Below are positions 38,901 through 53,013 of a stretch of DNA of 64,000 bases, one piece after another. Position numbers and translations under genes: made by a program. Under the pieces are notes generated by a model. The model was given only the letters and a program-made list of their open reading frames with translations, did not search any database and was not told where the DNA came from. Source of the DNA: Himantopus leucocephalus (taxonomy: Eukaryota; Chordata; Aves; Charadriiformes; Recurvirostridae); contig RSEF01000005.1 of NCBI GenBank assembly GCA_003993805.1, positions 34,627,474 to 34,691,473 of the forward strand. The letters are read 5' to 3'. How positions within the stretch are numbered: the first letter of the stretch is position 1; each line of letters begins with the position of its first letter.

Positions 38901-41900
38901 TTAATCATTTGCCTGCATTTAATTTTGGTATCACCTCAGCAAGCTGTATTTTTTTTCTTACTCTCTCAGACATTGCTAACTTGCCAACCTGTCTCTCTTA
39001 CTCACCTTGCCTTCATGTTCATGTACCCTTTCTGGCACTCTCGTGGTGACTAAGGATATGTTTTCCTTGAGGAAGGAAAGCCTCACTTTCACCCAGTTGG
39101 AAGAAATATAAATTAATATTCCTCTCCCCCATATTCAGACACATGTTCGCTTTCAGGTTTTAAGGGGGCATAATGGCTACCACTCTGAGAGCAACCTGAG
39201 GCTACAGCCCTGTTGACAGTATGAGATGTCCAGATTTCACAAGATTGAAAATCTGTTGCCATTTCTTTGGCACATTGTCATCTGCCTTTCCTTTCTGTTT
39301 CTTCCAATCTCCTTCTAAAAATCCTTCTTTTATGTTTCTTCCTCAAGGCAGATCCTCAAGCTGCCCGCCCTTTCTGCTACCCAAATTCTTTCTACGTTAG
39401 AGTAATAAACTTCTAATTATCCCCTAAAGTGTGGTCTTGTCAGCCCAGGTCGGGCCAGTGTTGCTTGCATGTATTGGCATTTCCTGAAGGCTTTCCACTT
39501 ACAGCTTTACCTGGATTTAGGATAAGTTAGACTTTAAATGAATCTGATGTTTTAGGACCTGGTTCATACTTGTCTTGTTCCTGGTATAAGGAATATTGTA
39601 TTTCATTTCAGAAGCCTGTTTAAAGTGGGAAAATTGGATCAGATTTGCCTAGAATACTTGTGCAAGAATAGATGGTCTCAAATGTCAATTTTCAATGCAA
39701 AACCTTAATGAAGTTTTCACATTTTGGTCAATCATTTTTGTAGAAAGTATCATACCAGGGCCTTGTTGTGAAGTTGATTTGCAGTCAACTGACTGAAGTG
39801 CGGAATCTCCATTCGGTAGGAAAAAGATTTCCAGAGGTTTTTGGTGAGAATCTGGAGGAAATTTAGATAGTGAAATTTCCTGTGAGCCAAACAACGGCAG
39901 AAAATTTGCATTTTTTTCTGTCTTCCTGAACTTGAACAACTGGTTCTTCTGAGAAAACAGCTTTGGGTGCTTTCTGCTGTTTTTTCAGGATCCCGTCTGC
40001 AGGCTGGACAGGGCAGAACCATGTTGTCAGGTTGGGGCCAAACGGATAGGGAAAGTCTGTTCCTCAGTTCACAATTCACCGGGGAAACTGTATTCAGGAC
40101 TGTCGACCATACAAACCCAAACTCTAGTGTGGCCTGTTAGGTAAACTGACAGGAACCTGGGAAGAAAACTTTTGTGTTAACTGGAAACTGGTCAAACCCA
40201 ATCTCTTCTTATAAAACACTTCAGCTTTAATGGACTGGCATTTCTAATGAAAAACTATTCTGATGGAAAATCCCAGGCACGTTTTAGCCTTGAAGTGCTA
40301 CTATATTGCTATTACTAAGTAATAACGATAATAATAACTTTGCCTTCTTCTGCCTATTAGCTTTGTGTTCTTGCCCTTAATATAAAACAAACCAAGATTG
40401 CTTATAAATGAAGTTACTATATTTTCTCATCTTTGCATCCTGTATTTTAAGGAAGTGTTTTAAGGTAATATTGATTGTAAATAGTTGCAGTAGCCTGCTG
40501 GAGGCGGGCGACAAAAGTGCAGTGATGAATCACACATTTTAAAATTCTTCTTGCATTTATTCTTAAGTGTTTGTATCACAACTCTTTTTCCAGTTTCTTA
40601 TTAATAACAGATTGTATTACCGTTATATGACCTGATGACACCTCTGATAGCATAATGTCAGTTATAGCAGAGTATACATTTATTATTAGACTGGAAGGGC
40701 AGTGGATCAGGCATAAACTGTGTGCTAAGCTAAGAACCTGCCCTCTGTTAGAGTAATCAAAAGGAAGGGGGGGATTCCTTCCTGTGCTCATGAAGACTGC
40801 TGGAAGAGACAGACGAAGTACTCTGTTCCCTCCTCTCACAGGAGGAGCAGTGCCAGTGGTCCCCAGGCTGGGGATGTTAATCCCCGGCCAGGCTTGCCAC
40901 CGTCCATAGAAGTAGAGCTCAGGATGCTTTTGTACCAGGAGTCGTGGGGAGCCTTTAATTGCCTGGTCAGTTTGTAGAGGAGTCGGCTTTTGTTGGGTAA
41001 AGCCAGATAGCGAAGGCAGAGGACGAAGGTAAATCTTTTCCAAATGTCTGATTAACAGGCGTGCTCTTAAAAAAAACCACTCCTTTTTAGAGGCTTTTTG
41101 TTTTTTTTCGGGGTTACCTATAGTTTCTGTGAATCTGCCTGAATTTGGTAGAGGACATTGCCTATTCCTGATGATTTCTTTAGTAAAACTGCTCAGAGTA
41201 CGAAGTCTTTATGATGGGAATTTGGTACCTTAAAAATACTGTATTTTAATGGACAGATAAAGCCATTAAGCTCTCAGCTAACACATAAAGCAGAATGATA
41301 GAGAAGAAATGGGATCTAGTGTATGCAACTGCCTTACAGCCTGATCTTTAGCTATTGAACTCTGTGCAGAAATTACCAAATGATGTTTTGTGGCCTCTAT
41401 CATTCCAGTTGATTAAATTGCAGAATGGTCCCTTTCTGACCTGGAATATCTAAAATTCTTTGTAACAAAAGCAGTAAAGAAAGTAGGAGTTCTGCTGAGT
41501 GCTTTTGTTGAGTAAGCACCTTTTCCTTAATCGCAAGAAGTTTTCAAGTGTATTATTTCTTCAGTATTGTAAATTATATTTATTAGAAACAAAATGATAT
41601 ACCATTGAAAGGTATGGAAAATGCAGGTCAAACTAAGAAAAAAGCAGGGACATCTCATGCCTATACATTGTTGAAGCTTGGTATTCTTGAAGTACCTTTT
41701 TATTTCATTTCTATGCAAGAGGAGGGAATGCTGCATCAAACAGATTAAAAAAGGAAAGAGAAACAAACCACATTCAGTCATACCAGTTAGTGGTTGCCTA
41801 CATAGCAATTTATATAGGTTTCCCTTAAAGTAGAATTCAGACCAAGTTTCCAAGTCTCAGCAGAAGTTGAAAAGTATTTCTTAGCTGTCGTTCCAGGCGT

Positions 41901-43798
41901 GTGCTCTTCATGCAAGGCAAGTCATTAGGAGTTGGAGCATTTGCTTTGAAATAGATTTTCTGGTTAAACTTAGAATTGAACATAATTTAAAAGCAGTAGG
42001 GCCATCACTTTTAATTTGACTCAGTTTGCTGAACTCTTTTACACTGGATTAATATATCTTTTTATTTTTTATTTTCCAAAGTGCGTATAGTTACAATATT
42101 AACCACCATGTTTAACTATGTCTAGTTTTATACTTAATAATTGTCTTTTGGGGTTTGTGTCCTTATGCATTGGGGATAATTACAGTATCTGCTGTCTTCG
42201 AAGAATTTTCCTAAGCACCTATTTAATCTTTCTAATAGGACACTTGCAAAAAATCCTTTAGGCAGAGTAGTTAGAAGAATCTATGGATGAGAATCCTCTT
42301 TCAGTGGAAAGTGGATTTTTGTTATTACTGTTTTACCTGCTGAGCTTTAATTTGTAGTGTGATTGGCCATGATACTGAATACAAAATCAGATCAAATTTC
42401 TCTTTTTAAAGCCTTTACAATGCATCTCGTTAAGTGGGGTTCCTTGGATGGGGGTTGGGGAGGGGGTGTTGCGTGTTGCAGTGCTCATCCAAACTGTTAT
42501 CACCTGTTACCAATCTTGCTAAGCTTCTGCCATTGAAAATATGGAGGGTTTTGGTTAGAAAATGGTGAATAAGTTTGTCCGTGTTTGAGTGTAGCTGCTT
42601 TCAGATTTGCCTGAGAGGATTAACATAATTTAGCCTTGCATTTCTAGAATTAAGTAGTACAAAATATCAAGACTGTTTTAAAAATGAACTCTCTTTTCCT
42701 ACGTAGCTTTTAAAGATCCCAGTGATGTGAAATCCAGGTTGATTAACTGAACAGCAAATGAAGGCAGAGAATAAGAAAATGCAGCTGTGAATTCACATAT
42801 TAGGAAAGAATAATGATAAAATTACTAATATAGTCAGATAAATTAACTACTATGCCATTGGTACTGTGCTTTATAGTAGCACTCTGCAGGGAAAGAAGGG
42901 AGAGGAGAGTGGTTGTGTTGTTTACATTCTGCTTTTTATTCATACCTAACAAAGAACAGTAAATATTGGCTCTAATGATTAAGTCATCTGTATTGTAACA
43001 ATAAATAATTAGCATAGCAGTGATTTCACAACGACTTTTCAAGTATTGACATACCGCTGGTTATTGTTTGATTAGTGTTTACTGTTAACACAGTCTTCCA
43101 TTAGAGACACAGATCGAGTAGTCATTGCAGTTGATGACGTCTTCCAAAATTCATCCCATAATTCATGTGCGGCATGGATAGTAGTGATTACTTAGCACAT
43201 TCAAAGAAGTCTATTTTTTTTATTTTATGGTAATACTGTTATTTTCAATAAAGCAGCCAATACCCAAGTAATTTGAACGCTATTCCTGCTGTTTTATTGT
43301 ATTGTAATATAAACATAAATGCAGTGTTAAAAGCTATACCAATGGTGTCAGACTCCTTAAGGACTTGAGAAAACTGTCATAACTTCTAAAATAACTGATA
43401 ATCGTTTGTGGGTCAAAAAGAGCAACATGCTGTATTGCTTAGCTTTCTGCTTTCTTTTTCTCAAGGTTTGTCTGAGATTTAATTATATGTGAAGTACACA
43501 AAACACTGTCAGTGAAACATTATCACTTTGTAAAAGCTGTTTAGAATATGGTCTGGCACAAAATGTGCAGAAAATTAAAAAAGAATGCTCCCAACTTTTT
43601 GCATAGAGCTGAGTTGTATATATTATTTGAAATTGTGGCCCAATCCAGTATATGTGAATGTGACTGCATCTTGAAATTTGGGAAATAAGCCTAGAGCTAC
43701 AAACTTAGCTTTTAAAATTTAAAATTACATACATAAATATATATGTTTAGAATTAAATAGAAAAAAATTGTATAAATAAAATTTCATCTATATGGTTT

Positions 43799-43849
43799 TG
43801 TGTGTGTACATATATATGTGTGTGTGTGTGTGCATGCATATATACATAG
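43799..43849. repeat. TG/TA dinucleotide microsatellite
   Basis: TGTGTGT, TATATATG, a pure TG run, then TGCATGCATATATACATA. An alternating purine-pyrimidine tract, likely polymorphic. Confidence 0.9.
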
Positions 43850-46394
43850 TTCTTTACAGTTCTGAGGATTTTTTTTGTCCTATCTATTTCACAATATTTC
43901 CATTTAAATGCATATTTTGATTTTTCTTCTGGGACTAGGTGGAATGCTTTTCCATTACACTACTAAAAGAATAATCCACTTTAACACAATATTTCTCCCT
44001 AAAGGGATGGTCTTTTCTAGTCATATGATACTATTTTTCACAGAATGATATTAACATTCATGATGTGGTGATTTTATCTTGATTCAAAAGATGTTTTGTT
44101 CTGGTACTAAAAAGATTAAGGAGTGTCTTTTGTAAATACCTCAAAATCAAGGAAATCTGAAAACCTCCCAAACCCAAGACTATCTACATGTTCTTTGTTA
44201 AAGATGAGGTATTAGTAAAATTCAGAGTACAAAATTTAGAGGGGATAAAAATGCATGGCACAGTTATAGAGTTTAAAAGAAAGAAAACATTCCAAGAGAA
44301 GTAAATTTGACATAAAATAATCTTCTAAATTTGAATTTATAAACACCCTTGTATACAAATGTGTCTTTCAAAAAGATGCATTTAAGAAAAGGTACGCATT
44401 AATGTTTCTAGTGATGTGATTCCTTGACATTTAAACCCAGAAGTTTTTAGTATGCAGTCCTCAGAAGAAGTTTATGCAAGATGCATCAATAATATGGAAT
44501 GATGGAGCTGCTAATTTTTGGTCAGAATGCTACAGCTTTTAAGCTTATTAATATTTAAAGAAGTTGAGAGATCAAATTAAATTATGTTGCAATTGCAAAG
44601 GATGGGAGGAAGAGTGAAATCACGGGCAGGTTTTTCCAGCTGGTTTTGCAGAGTCCTGCAGTGCAGAATATAGCAAGCGGGTAAGAAAGAGCCTGGTGGG
44701 ACACTGGTCAGGCGCATGTGCCGTGCCCCTGGGTACCCTGTCGTTCAGCTGGTATATCAGTTCACCGAGGGGTTCATCCTACATGCTTAAGCTTTTACAG
44801 TTGGCCCTTTCTTGGGACAGAAAATACAAGAAGGGGGTTTAAAACCTTTGAAATAAAAATGAAATTTGTTTTTTTTTCTAAAATCAGTTTGAGGAAAAAT
44901 AACATCCCGCTTCCATATGCGATCAGGTATTCATTGTGTGTTGCGTAAACAAGTTGTTTTCTTAAGTGTAACAGTCTTTCCCTACCTTCTATATTATATG
45001 AGAGCAATACTACCGCAGCTTTTTTAAAAGGTTAATCAATTAATCATATTATACTCAGTAGTTTTTTAATAAATAGTTTTTATCCTTTTTCAGATTTGTG
45101 ATTAGTTAAAACCTTTAATTGAATTTAATGAATAATTTTAGTGCATAATCTTATATTTTTCTTTTGCAGAGTGGTTTCACACTATTGACACTGGTTTTCT
45201 TCTCCATCTTTTTAAGTATTTTAAATAGCCATTAATTTGTTTTGTAATTGAGAGCATAAGGTAACTGAAATGTGCAAAAACTTACCACATTCAGATTTAT
45301 CAGAGCCATTTATAATCACAAAGCCTTTGTTTTTAGTATGTATCAAACTTGTTTATATTAGGAATGAATCAAAAAATATTGATAAGCTGAACAGAGTTTT
45401 AAGTAACAAAATACTTCACATTTGATTCTGGTATATATGAGAGAAGAATTTGGAATGTATTCTCAGATTAAGCATGTTATTATTCATTCTTTTGTATAGT
45501 ACATGAGCATGTAGATTTAATTACACTTATTTCATATTTTGAACTATAGTAATGGTAGGTTTAGTGTTCAATGATTGTATTTAAAGGCAGATTTTATCTC
45601 TGATACTGCTGGATGGGTTGGCGATTGTGGAAAGAAAATTTAAGCCATTGAAACTGCCAGATCCTGACAATCATAAAATAAATGTATAATTTTGTATGCT
45701 TGGATCTGACCATTTTAGGCACGTGGTTCAGGTGGAGTGCTTTGAACATAGCAGGCTTCCTCCAGAGACTTCCCTGAAATTGCAAAAGGCCTCCGATGGG
45801 CGACTGTCCTTTGTAAATTGCTGGTGTAAGACCTCAAGGTAGTTGCACTGACTGCAGCTGCACACTTTATGTGAAATAAGTTACTCAGATACCTGTTTTC
45901 ATAAGTGAAAGTTTACATCTCTGTGTTAGGTATTTATATTACTAAATTGAAACTATTACTATTGAAACTACATTTTTTATTCATTTTTTGTAAATTATTT
46001 TAAAAGTATATTTTACACATCAGAATTTTGCTTTAGCAAATGGTCCATATATTTTTCCTATGTCTGAGACTTGCCAGAGATTTAATTTTTTCATTCCAAG
46101 TTGCGTGGAATGCAACAGTTCTACCTGTATCATAGAAGTAATAGAAACATTTTACTGCAATCTGATACTATGCCGTGTGATATTTCATTGTTTCCTTTGA
46201 TAGACAACTACAATATAGCTTAATATTTATCTTCCATGAATTGAATTGATTTTTTGGATAGACTTAAGCGAAAACATGGACCTGTTTTGAGGCATTAGAT
46301 ATCCTTTAATGCAAAGCGAACTCCATCACTGATAATTTTGATTCTCTGAAAAAACAAATAAATCAGGAGACAGAACAGAGGCTTAGGTAGGATC

Positions 46395-46423
46395 TTTTTT
46401 TTTTTTTTTTTTTTTTTTTTNTT
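46395..46423. repeat. Poly-T tract with assembly N
   Basis: A run of about 26 T ends at the N at 46421. No retroelement body was recognised on either side, so this is not called as a retroelement tail. Confidence 0.88.
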
Positions 46424-47486
46424 GTTTCTTTTCCTTTTTCATAAATCCTGATTAAGTAATACACCCTTTTCAGTGCTGCTGCTGCTTATCCACAGAAGCG
46501 TGATTTGACAGCTAGCACGTCGCACTCTGGAGTCTCGCATCCTGACACTCTTGCCCTTTCATACACGATCTGTGTGACAGGGAATGGCAACTTTCCCCGT
46601 TCCAAGGCTCCAGCAGAAAAATCAGGCTGGACTGAATTGTTCTGTTGTCCAGTCCATTTGCACTTCTTGAATTACATTTGCACTCTTCTAGTAAAATGAT
46701 TGTATTCTTCATCTGTCTGAGCTCTATCTTGTATGCTGGCCTAAATCTGTGCTTCTCTGCTGTGTTTAGGATTTTTCAGACTACTTAGTCTACTTCTGTT
46801 TTATTAGAAAAATTTGTTGCTATCAACAGATCGCTTTGGTCTAGAACATCCAGTCAGGGCTGTATTCCCAGAATACCTGTTAGTTACAATGATACACAAG
46901 TGATTGAGAAATTAAAAGGCAATGTTCTGGAAAGGAAATGAGGATCTGTCAGTGGGAAATAGCCGCACGTCTTGTAATTAAAATGAGTAGCTTATTATAT
47001 GGATCACATAAACTCTATTAGAGGAGGAAGCAAGGCTTGGAATAAGTCAACTGCTGCCATGTTGCAGAAACATTGCCAATTATGAAACATCACATGTTCT
47101 ATGTATTAGAAAACAAAAATGTAAAATTAATGCAAACTTAATTCTGTGCTGTCCTACAACAGAAAAATACAGAAAAACCAGTAATGATGACTTAAGAGTC
47201 AGAGTCTTGCAGGCATTTACAGTTCAAATAAATCGTAGCTAAAACAACTTTTTAGAAAATGTTGAAGACTGAGTTGGAAGCATAGTCACTGCTCAAACAG
47301 ATGACGTTTGGATGGTTCCTAACATAGGCCATTCTGGGACACTGGTGTTTTTGTGAAAGTGGTAAAAGCCGTGATGTAAGCTGGATACTAAATTTATTTG
47401 TTTATCTGCCATTACCGTTTATCTGCTGTTTTTTCATTGACACACATGATTTTTTTGTGCATGTCTTGTGTGCATCTTATCAACCT

Positions 47487-47510
47487 GAAAGAGGTACTGA
47501 AAGAGGTACT
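47487..47510. repeat. Perfect 12-nt tandem duplication
   Basis: GAAAGAGGTACT occurs twice in direct succession in intron 3. Confidence 0.9.
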
Positions 47511-50500
47511 GAGCAGTGCTCGGTGTATCTGCCAAATGATTTTTATACCTGCTTTAGAAATACTATTTTTTTTAAAATTATATGTCTGTTTGAATTTGAA
47601 TTACCTTGAGATGGTTGTAAGGGAAGCCTATCAGCTTTGGAGATGTTTTCATTGATTTTTGAGGATGTTATGGTGGGATTAATGCAACTAGCTGTGAATG
47701 CAGCTTGCACATTCTGTCTGTACCATAGTTGTGCTGTGTCTGCTGTGTGCTACAATACTACATGAAAATAAGGTTGTCCTCACTCATTTAGAAAGGTGAG
47801 GAATTCTCCCTTCTAATTAAATCACAACCACTTTGAAAGGGCATCAGGAGATGAGGCGGCAAATACAAGGAGTGAATACAGGCAGTTGAACTCAGACAGG
47901 AGATTTAGTCTCATCAGAGCTGCCGGTAGCTACTGCATGATCCCTGAAGAACTAAATGCCTCCACAGGATACTCAGAGATACGATCTAATGGACCGCATT
48001 AAAGTTAACTCATGTAGATCTGTAGATACCTAGTCACAGTGTCAATGTGGAATCATTACAGAAGCAAAGGAGTTTAAGTATAGGAGTGAAACAGATCTTA
48101 AGCCCTGCTGCAAACCTCTCTAGGCTGTTTGTTCTTCACTATTGATGGAATAAGTTTGTTCCAAAGAATGAATGGTGTTAATTTGCAGAGCTTGCAGAAA
48201 GTATTATTGTAATGGGCAAGAGACAGTTATGCCATCTTTGTCTTTAATGGGAGGTAACAGTAAAGGTGCTAAAAGATAGGAGAGACAGAATCCAACACAG
48301 CATTAATTTCAAGAATATACTTCCTACTGGTCACGAGATGTACTAGCAGAGATGCTTTTTCTGTAGCCCCATTAATAAGTCGAGCCTTATCAAAATCTAT
48401 GTTGAAGAATTGAGTGAAAATGTTATAGAGAGAGGCTGCCTGACCAAGTTCTCTATAGAGTAGGAATCTGGTTGCATCAGATTAACCACTCAGACAACTT
48501 TGAGAATGTTAAACTTGTCAATTCATCTCATGAAGTGGCAGGCGCGTGCTGTTGCTGGTGAATTCCACACCTCAAGTAATGGATACACACCAGTTCAGTC
48601 ACTGCTAAAGACATAGATTTTTTTTTTTTTCCTATTTTTTCTTACATTCAGGAATGCTCCAACTTGTCCAATGAGAGACCTGCAAAAAATGTTTGCTATT
48701 ACAAAGGTAGAATGCTCTCCTGGTATTAATGCTTACATCAGAGTACTTACTACTCTGCCAGATATTTTGAGAGATGGCAATTTTAGTCTTCTTCCATTCA
48801 AATACAGCGAAGGCCCTTAATGTGTGTGCAATTAAGTGGGTGGTTTGAAGCTTGGACGAGAGTGGGAGCCTTTGAGGCTTCTTTCAGAAGTTAAAGAAAT
48901 TAACAGTCTAGTTGTACATACCTCTAGCTGCAAGGTTTCTTCAGTCAGTTTCTGCTCTGTAATATCTTGTTTATTGCAGTTTAATCTTTGAGTATAGGGT
49001 ATAAAATGGGAATTTGGAGGCAATCTGGACCTACTGTACTGACTTTAACAATCTTGCAGCACATCTAACATGCTTTTACTAAGGTGGAATATTGCATTAC
49101 TTGTTCAGGGTGTATTTTTGGTTCCTTACTAATATTAAAAGTTTATTTTTTAATTGATTCTAATTATTAAGCGCTAAACATCTAATGTAGAAATGTTTGT
49201 ATTGTAAATGGGAGAATGCTGTTTTTAAGAACGTATTACTAAGCTATCGTTCTGCCAAGTTACCGTATCCAAACAAGGGTAGACACAGACAACGTTAAAA
49301 AATTTGTGACTTTATGTGGTTGCAGTAGCTGAAGCGTCTGAAACGCGTTCATTCACTGTATATATTTGGAACTGAGATTATATAGAAACATACTTGTTTC
49401 TGTTGTGATCAGAAAGTGGGAAGAACTCTTGATTCTTGCTGCTAAGTAGTCCAACAAAGAGGAAGATTTGAGGCTTCATATAAACTTTCTAAAGCTTGTC
49501 AGAGTGTATTTTGATATTGTTTTGGAATGTTTCTCTTAAGACTTGGAATCATTGCTATCATTTTAGTAATGCTAGGTGACCTTGTCTTTTTTCCAAGCAC
49601 AGTGATGGAAAAATAATCCGAAAAGGCACTTTATAAGAGAATCAAACCTGAAAATCATAGTGTGGTGTTTTGTGCTTCACTGCACTCTGGGAAAAACTTT
49701 GTTGAAAGTTGCAATATTTTCATCAATAAGAGTAAATGATGTCATAGATAAGGAGCATAAAATAATAGTGTTTTCACGAAGTATGTGCACAATTCTCTTT
49801 ATTTTGCTCAAGGTGTGTGAATCCTCAATGAATTCTTACTATGAGAAGTGCAGTGCAGACACTGGAGTTTTGGGATAGTAATTATTGAGCAAAAAGGACT
49901 GTGTAAATTCTTAAATCTGAAGAGGATTGTTGTATTAAAAATTAGCAGACAATGTATACCATTGTGAAAAGTGCTGGTTTTGTTTTTTAAGGAATATTTT
50001 ATCAGGATTGCTTTAAATTTATATAGGCTACAGAAGAATTTGACAATCGTGAGTGTCCCTTTATTTAATTCATTTTTTTTCAGTGGTATTTTCTCATCAT
50101 TTGGATATAATGATTTCCAGGATCAGTGATCTTTCGGGGGAAAAAAAAAATTACTTAGACATATTAACTTCATGTGACGGAACAAACTTGTGGTGTTGCA
50201 TTGTTGAGATTCCTAACAGTTTTAAAGAACTTCCAGACCCTGTTGACTTTAGGAGAAAGGAGGGTTCACGAGGTTTCCGTTCCAAGTCAAAAAAGAAAGA
50301 GGCCTTTCTGTTGGACGTGTGTTCCAAATAGACTGGTTTCCTCCAGCTTAATGTTTTAGAAAGTCCTGTGTTCTGCTTTTTTTTGCAAGGAGGAGTGATG
50401 ATAAGATCAGAAGAGCTGATTATTGACAGTGCAGATAATGAGAATATTTTTGAGCGAATTAATCTAAAATGTGTTATCACTGGAAAAAAAGAGTGAAATT

Positions 50501-52898
50501 TGGAATTTTTATTAGAGATCTTGTATAAGACTTTGTATGTGGTACTTCAGAGTCCATTCCAAGTTGGTCTGCTTGTAGGAGTAATAGCAACTTAATGATT
50601 TAGTAATTTGAAAATCTGTTTATGAAATTCTGAAGAAATTGTTACAGAGTGATACAGTTTGCAAATGTGCAAATGTAGCAGAACAAGTGACATTGTTTCA
50701 TGCAGAAAAGATTAAATACTTGGATGCTTACACAATAGGATGATTTCCTCGTGATAGCAATGGATCAGTATAATGTAAATGTTGTCTTTAACTCTCTTGC
50801 ATGTCCGTGGGTGAAGAATAATCTTACTAAAGTCAGTGAAGTTGTACTATTAGTATCACAATAGGCCCGAGCTGCCTCACTCCATTGTGCTATGCAAATA
50901 GAATTAAATATAAGCTAGCTTTAGGTTTCTCAGGTGTCTTTAGGTAACAAGAAGGATGAAATTTGTCAAATAACCTTTAGAGAAAATTATCTTTAAGTTT
51001 GAACATAATGTTTTATGACTTTTATATGTATAAGCATATGCTCCTAGAATGTTTTCAGGTGAAAATTGTGCAGCTTTCCTGCCAGCTGACTTGTTTGTCC
51101 GTAATGGCCTACAGTTTCCCATTAGAGTAAGAGCAAATGAGGTAAAGTAAATCTGACATCCTCAAGCATGCCTTTCTTCATATATATTCATTGTTGGATA
51201 ACTGTGTATTCCAGTAACTCATGCCACTACAGTCACCTTCAATATAATACTTGTTTTATATTAAAAATCAAGACTTTGGCACTTTGAGAGAAGATACAGT
51301 TTTTAACTTAAAAAAAACCCCAACTATGAAAAAAGCAAAGGCAGCAGGGTTTTTTGTAAATTGTCCACCAACAGTTAAATATTTTTAATTTATTAGTCAG
51401 TCAATTGCACATGCTTCAGCATTACAGTTTTTGTGACAGTTCAGGAATGAATGCAAATGTTTTGAATCTGCACATTGTACATTAGTTATATAAGTCACGT
51501 TCATGTTATCAGATGGCATGACTCAGCAGTGATGTGAATTCGCTGAATTCTTAAGAATCTTCAGACTTACTGATGAAACATCATCATTGTCTTCAAGGGA
51601 CTGTCAGGTTAAAACTTTGTTTTTCATGTCTATCATATTGGATATTTTTTATTAAAGTACTTCAGGTTCCTGAATGTGATCAACATTTCAGGCAAGGAGT
51701 AATGAACACCTTTGACAATGTTTGAACAACTTGTTCAAATACTGCGTTGAATAATTTTATAACTCGATCAACCTTCAGTGCAAGTTAATTTCCTTTTATA
51801 GAATGTGGTATTTTGTTCCAGTACAGTATGCTCCAGATGCTATTTCTTCAAGGCTAGTTGCTGTAATGCTAAGTTTGACAGTTAAATTTTGATGGAGTTT
51901 CTGATTTATAAATACTTTTAGTAGCTTTTTTCTACAAATTCTGGAATTTACAAAGCTCTGAACATTTAGTATTACGAAAATATATTCTCTAAGAGGTAAA
52001 GGTTTTGTACAGTTCTTTGGAGTTTAAGTGGTAAGAAAAATATGAGCAAAATGCCGTATTCTTAAAAGTCCTTTTTTCCTTTTAAAGTAACTAGAGTTCA
52101 GTGGTGATGTGAGAGTGTGTATGTATCTGTCTATGTGTGTATAGGTGCACATTACCTAAATTTCATAAATATGAAGTGTAAATATGTAGTTTTGAAAGAT
52201 GTTCTCAGCTGTAGTACATGGGAGAATAAGTTATCTAAGTATACATAAACATACCTATTTATCATACTTGTTACTGACAATAAAATTTACTTATTCCATC
52301 TGAAATTCTGATATGATTTAGAATGTGTTAAAATAAGCAGGCAACTGCTTTACTTTAATGTTGCATTGCAGCATATGAGAGTTAATTTTAGAAAAATAAA
52401 AATCTTTTTAAATGTCTTTGCTCTCAGGAAGGTATATTTTTTACAAGAAAACATACAGGAGGAATAGAAGATTTGTTTCTAACAGACAAAATAGCTTGTT
52501 TTCATTTAAGACATGTTTTTCTCCCATGGTTCTGAGTCTTGTCCTCTTGCATGTGGTAAGAGGACAACAAAAGGAAAACTCAGAATCTTGTCCTGTCATG
52601 CCTACAGTTTTATCTGCACAAAAAGAACTGTTTGTTGACAGCATTAGTAACATGAATGAAGTTACTTATGTGCCTCAGTATTTGCCAGCATGTGTTCTGA
52701 CATACTTCATTAAATAACATTGCTTTGACAATACTCATACAGAAATAAATGAGGCTAGCCAGTTAATTCTTGTGTAACATTCTTCTAGAGTAGCTTCCCT
52801 TAGTGGAATTCTGTTAATGAGTTGAATTATCCAAACCATGCTGCCTACCTCAGGTAACTGGAGCAAGTTGTAGAGTCTGTTCAGAGTTTGTTTTGTAG

Positions 52899-53013
52899 AT
52901 GCTGTACTGGATCTGCGTCTTGTTGGTCTTCACTGCGGAGGGGTGGATTGCCATTAGCATCTATAAGTTGGTCCACGTGGAGGCTATGTGGTCGAAAGCT
53001 CATGCAGAGCAAG
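52899..53013 (+). other. Unrecognised exon-like open segment in DPH6 intron 3
   Basis: This 115-nt segment is about 51 percent GC with four CpG, inside roughly 35 percent GC intron. It is bounded by an acceptor-like TTTGTTTTGTAG ending at 52898 and a donor-like CAAG/GTAAAA at 53013/53014. From its first base an ATG frame encodes 38 residues that look protein-like: MLYWICVLLVF, a hydrophobic stretch from about residue 3 to 25 that could span a membrane, then a charged tail with VHVEAMWSKAHAEQ. Read without splicing, the frame runs 49 codons to a TAG at 53046-53048. I do not recognise the family. It could be a chance open segment, a fragment of an unidentified gene or retroelement, or an alternative exon. 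It cannot be a constitutive DPH6 exon, since exons 3 and 4 are contiguous in the protein. Confidence 0.3.

Noticed and set aside
39685..40079. Overlapping minus-strand frames of 84 and 109 codons
   Set aside because: Two frames open over the same bases, no homology recognised and no splice context. Treated as chance.
52412..52717. 101-codon frame close to the exon-like segment
   Set aside because: It starts inside AT-rich intron without splice borders, has no known motif, and a similar-length frame is open on the other strand.
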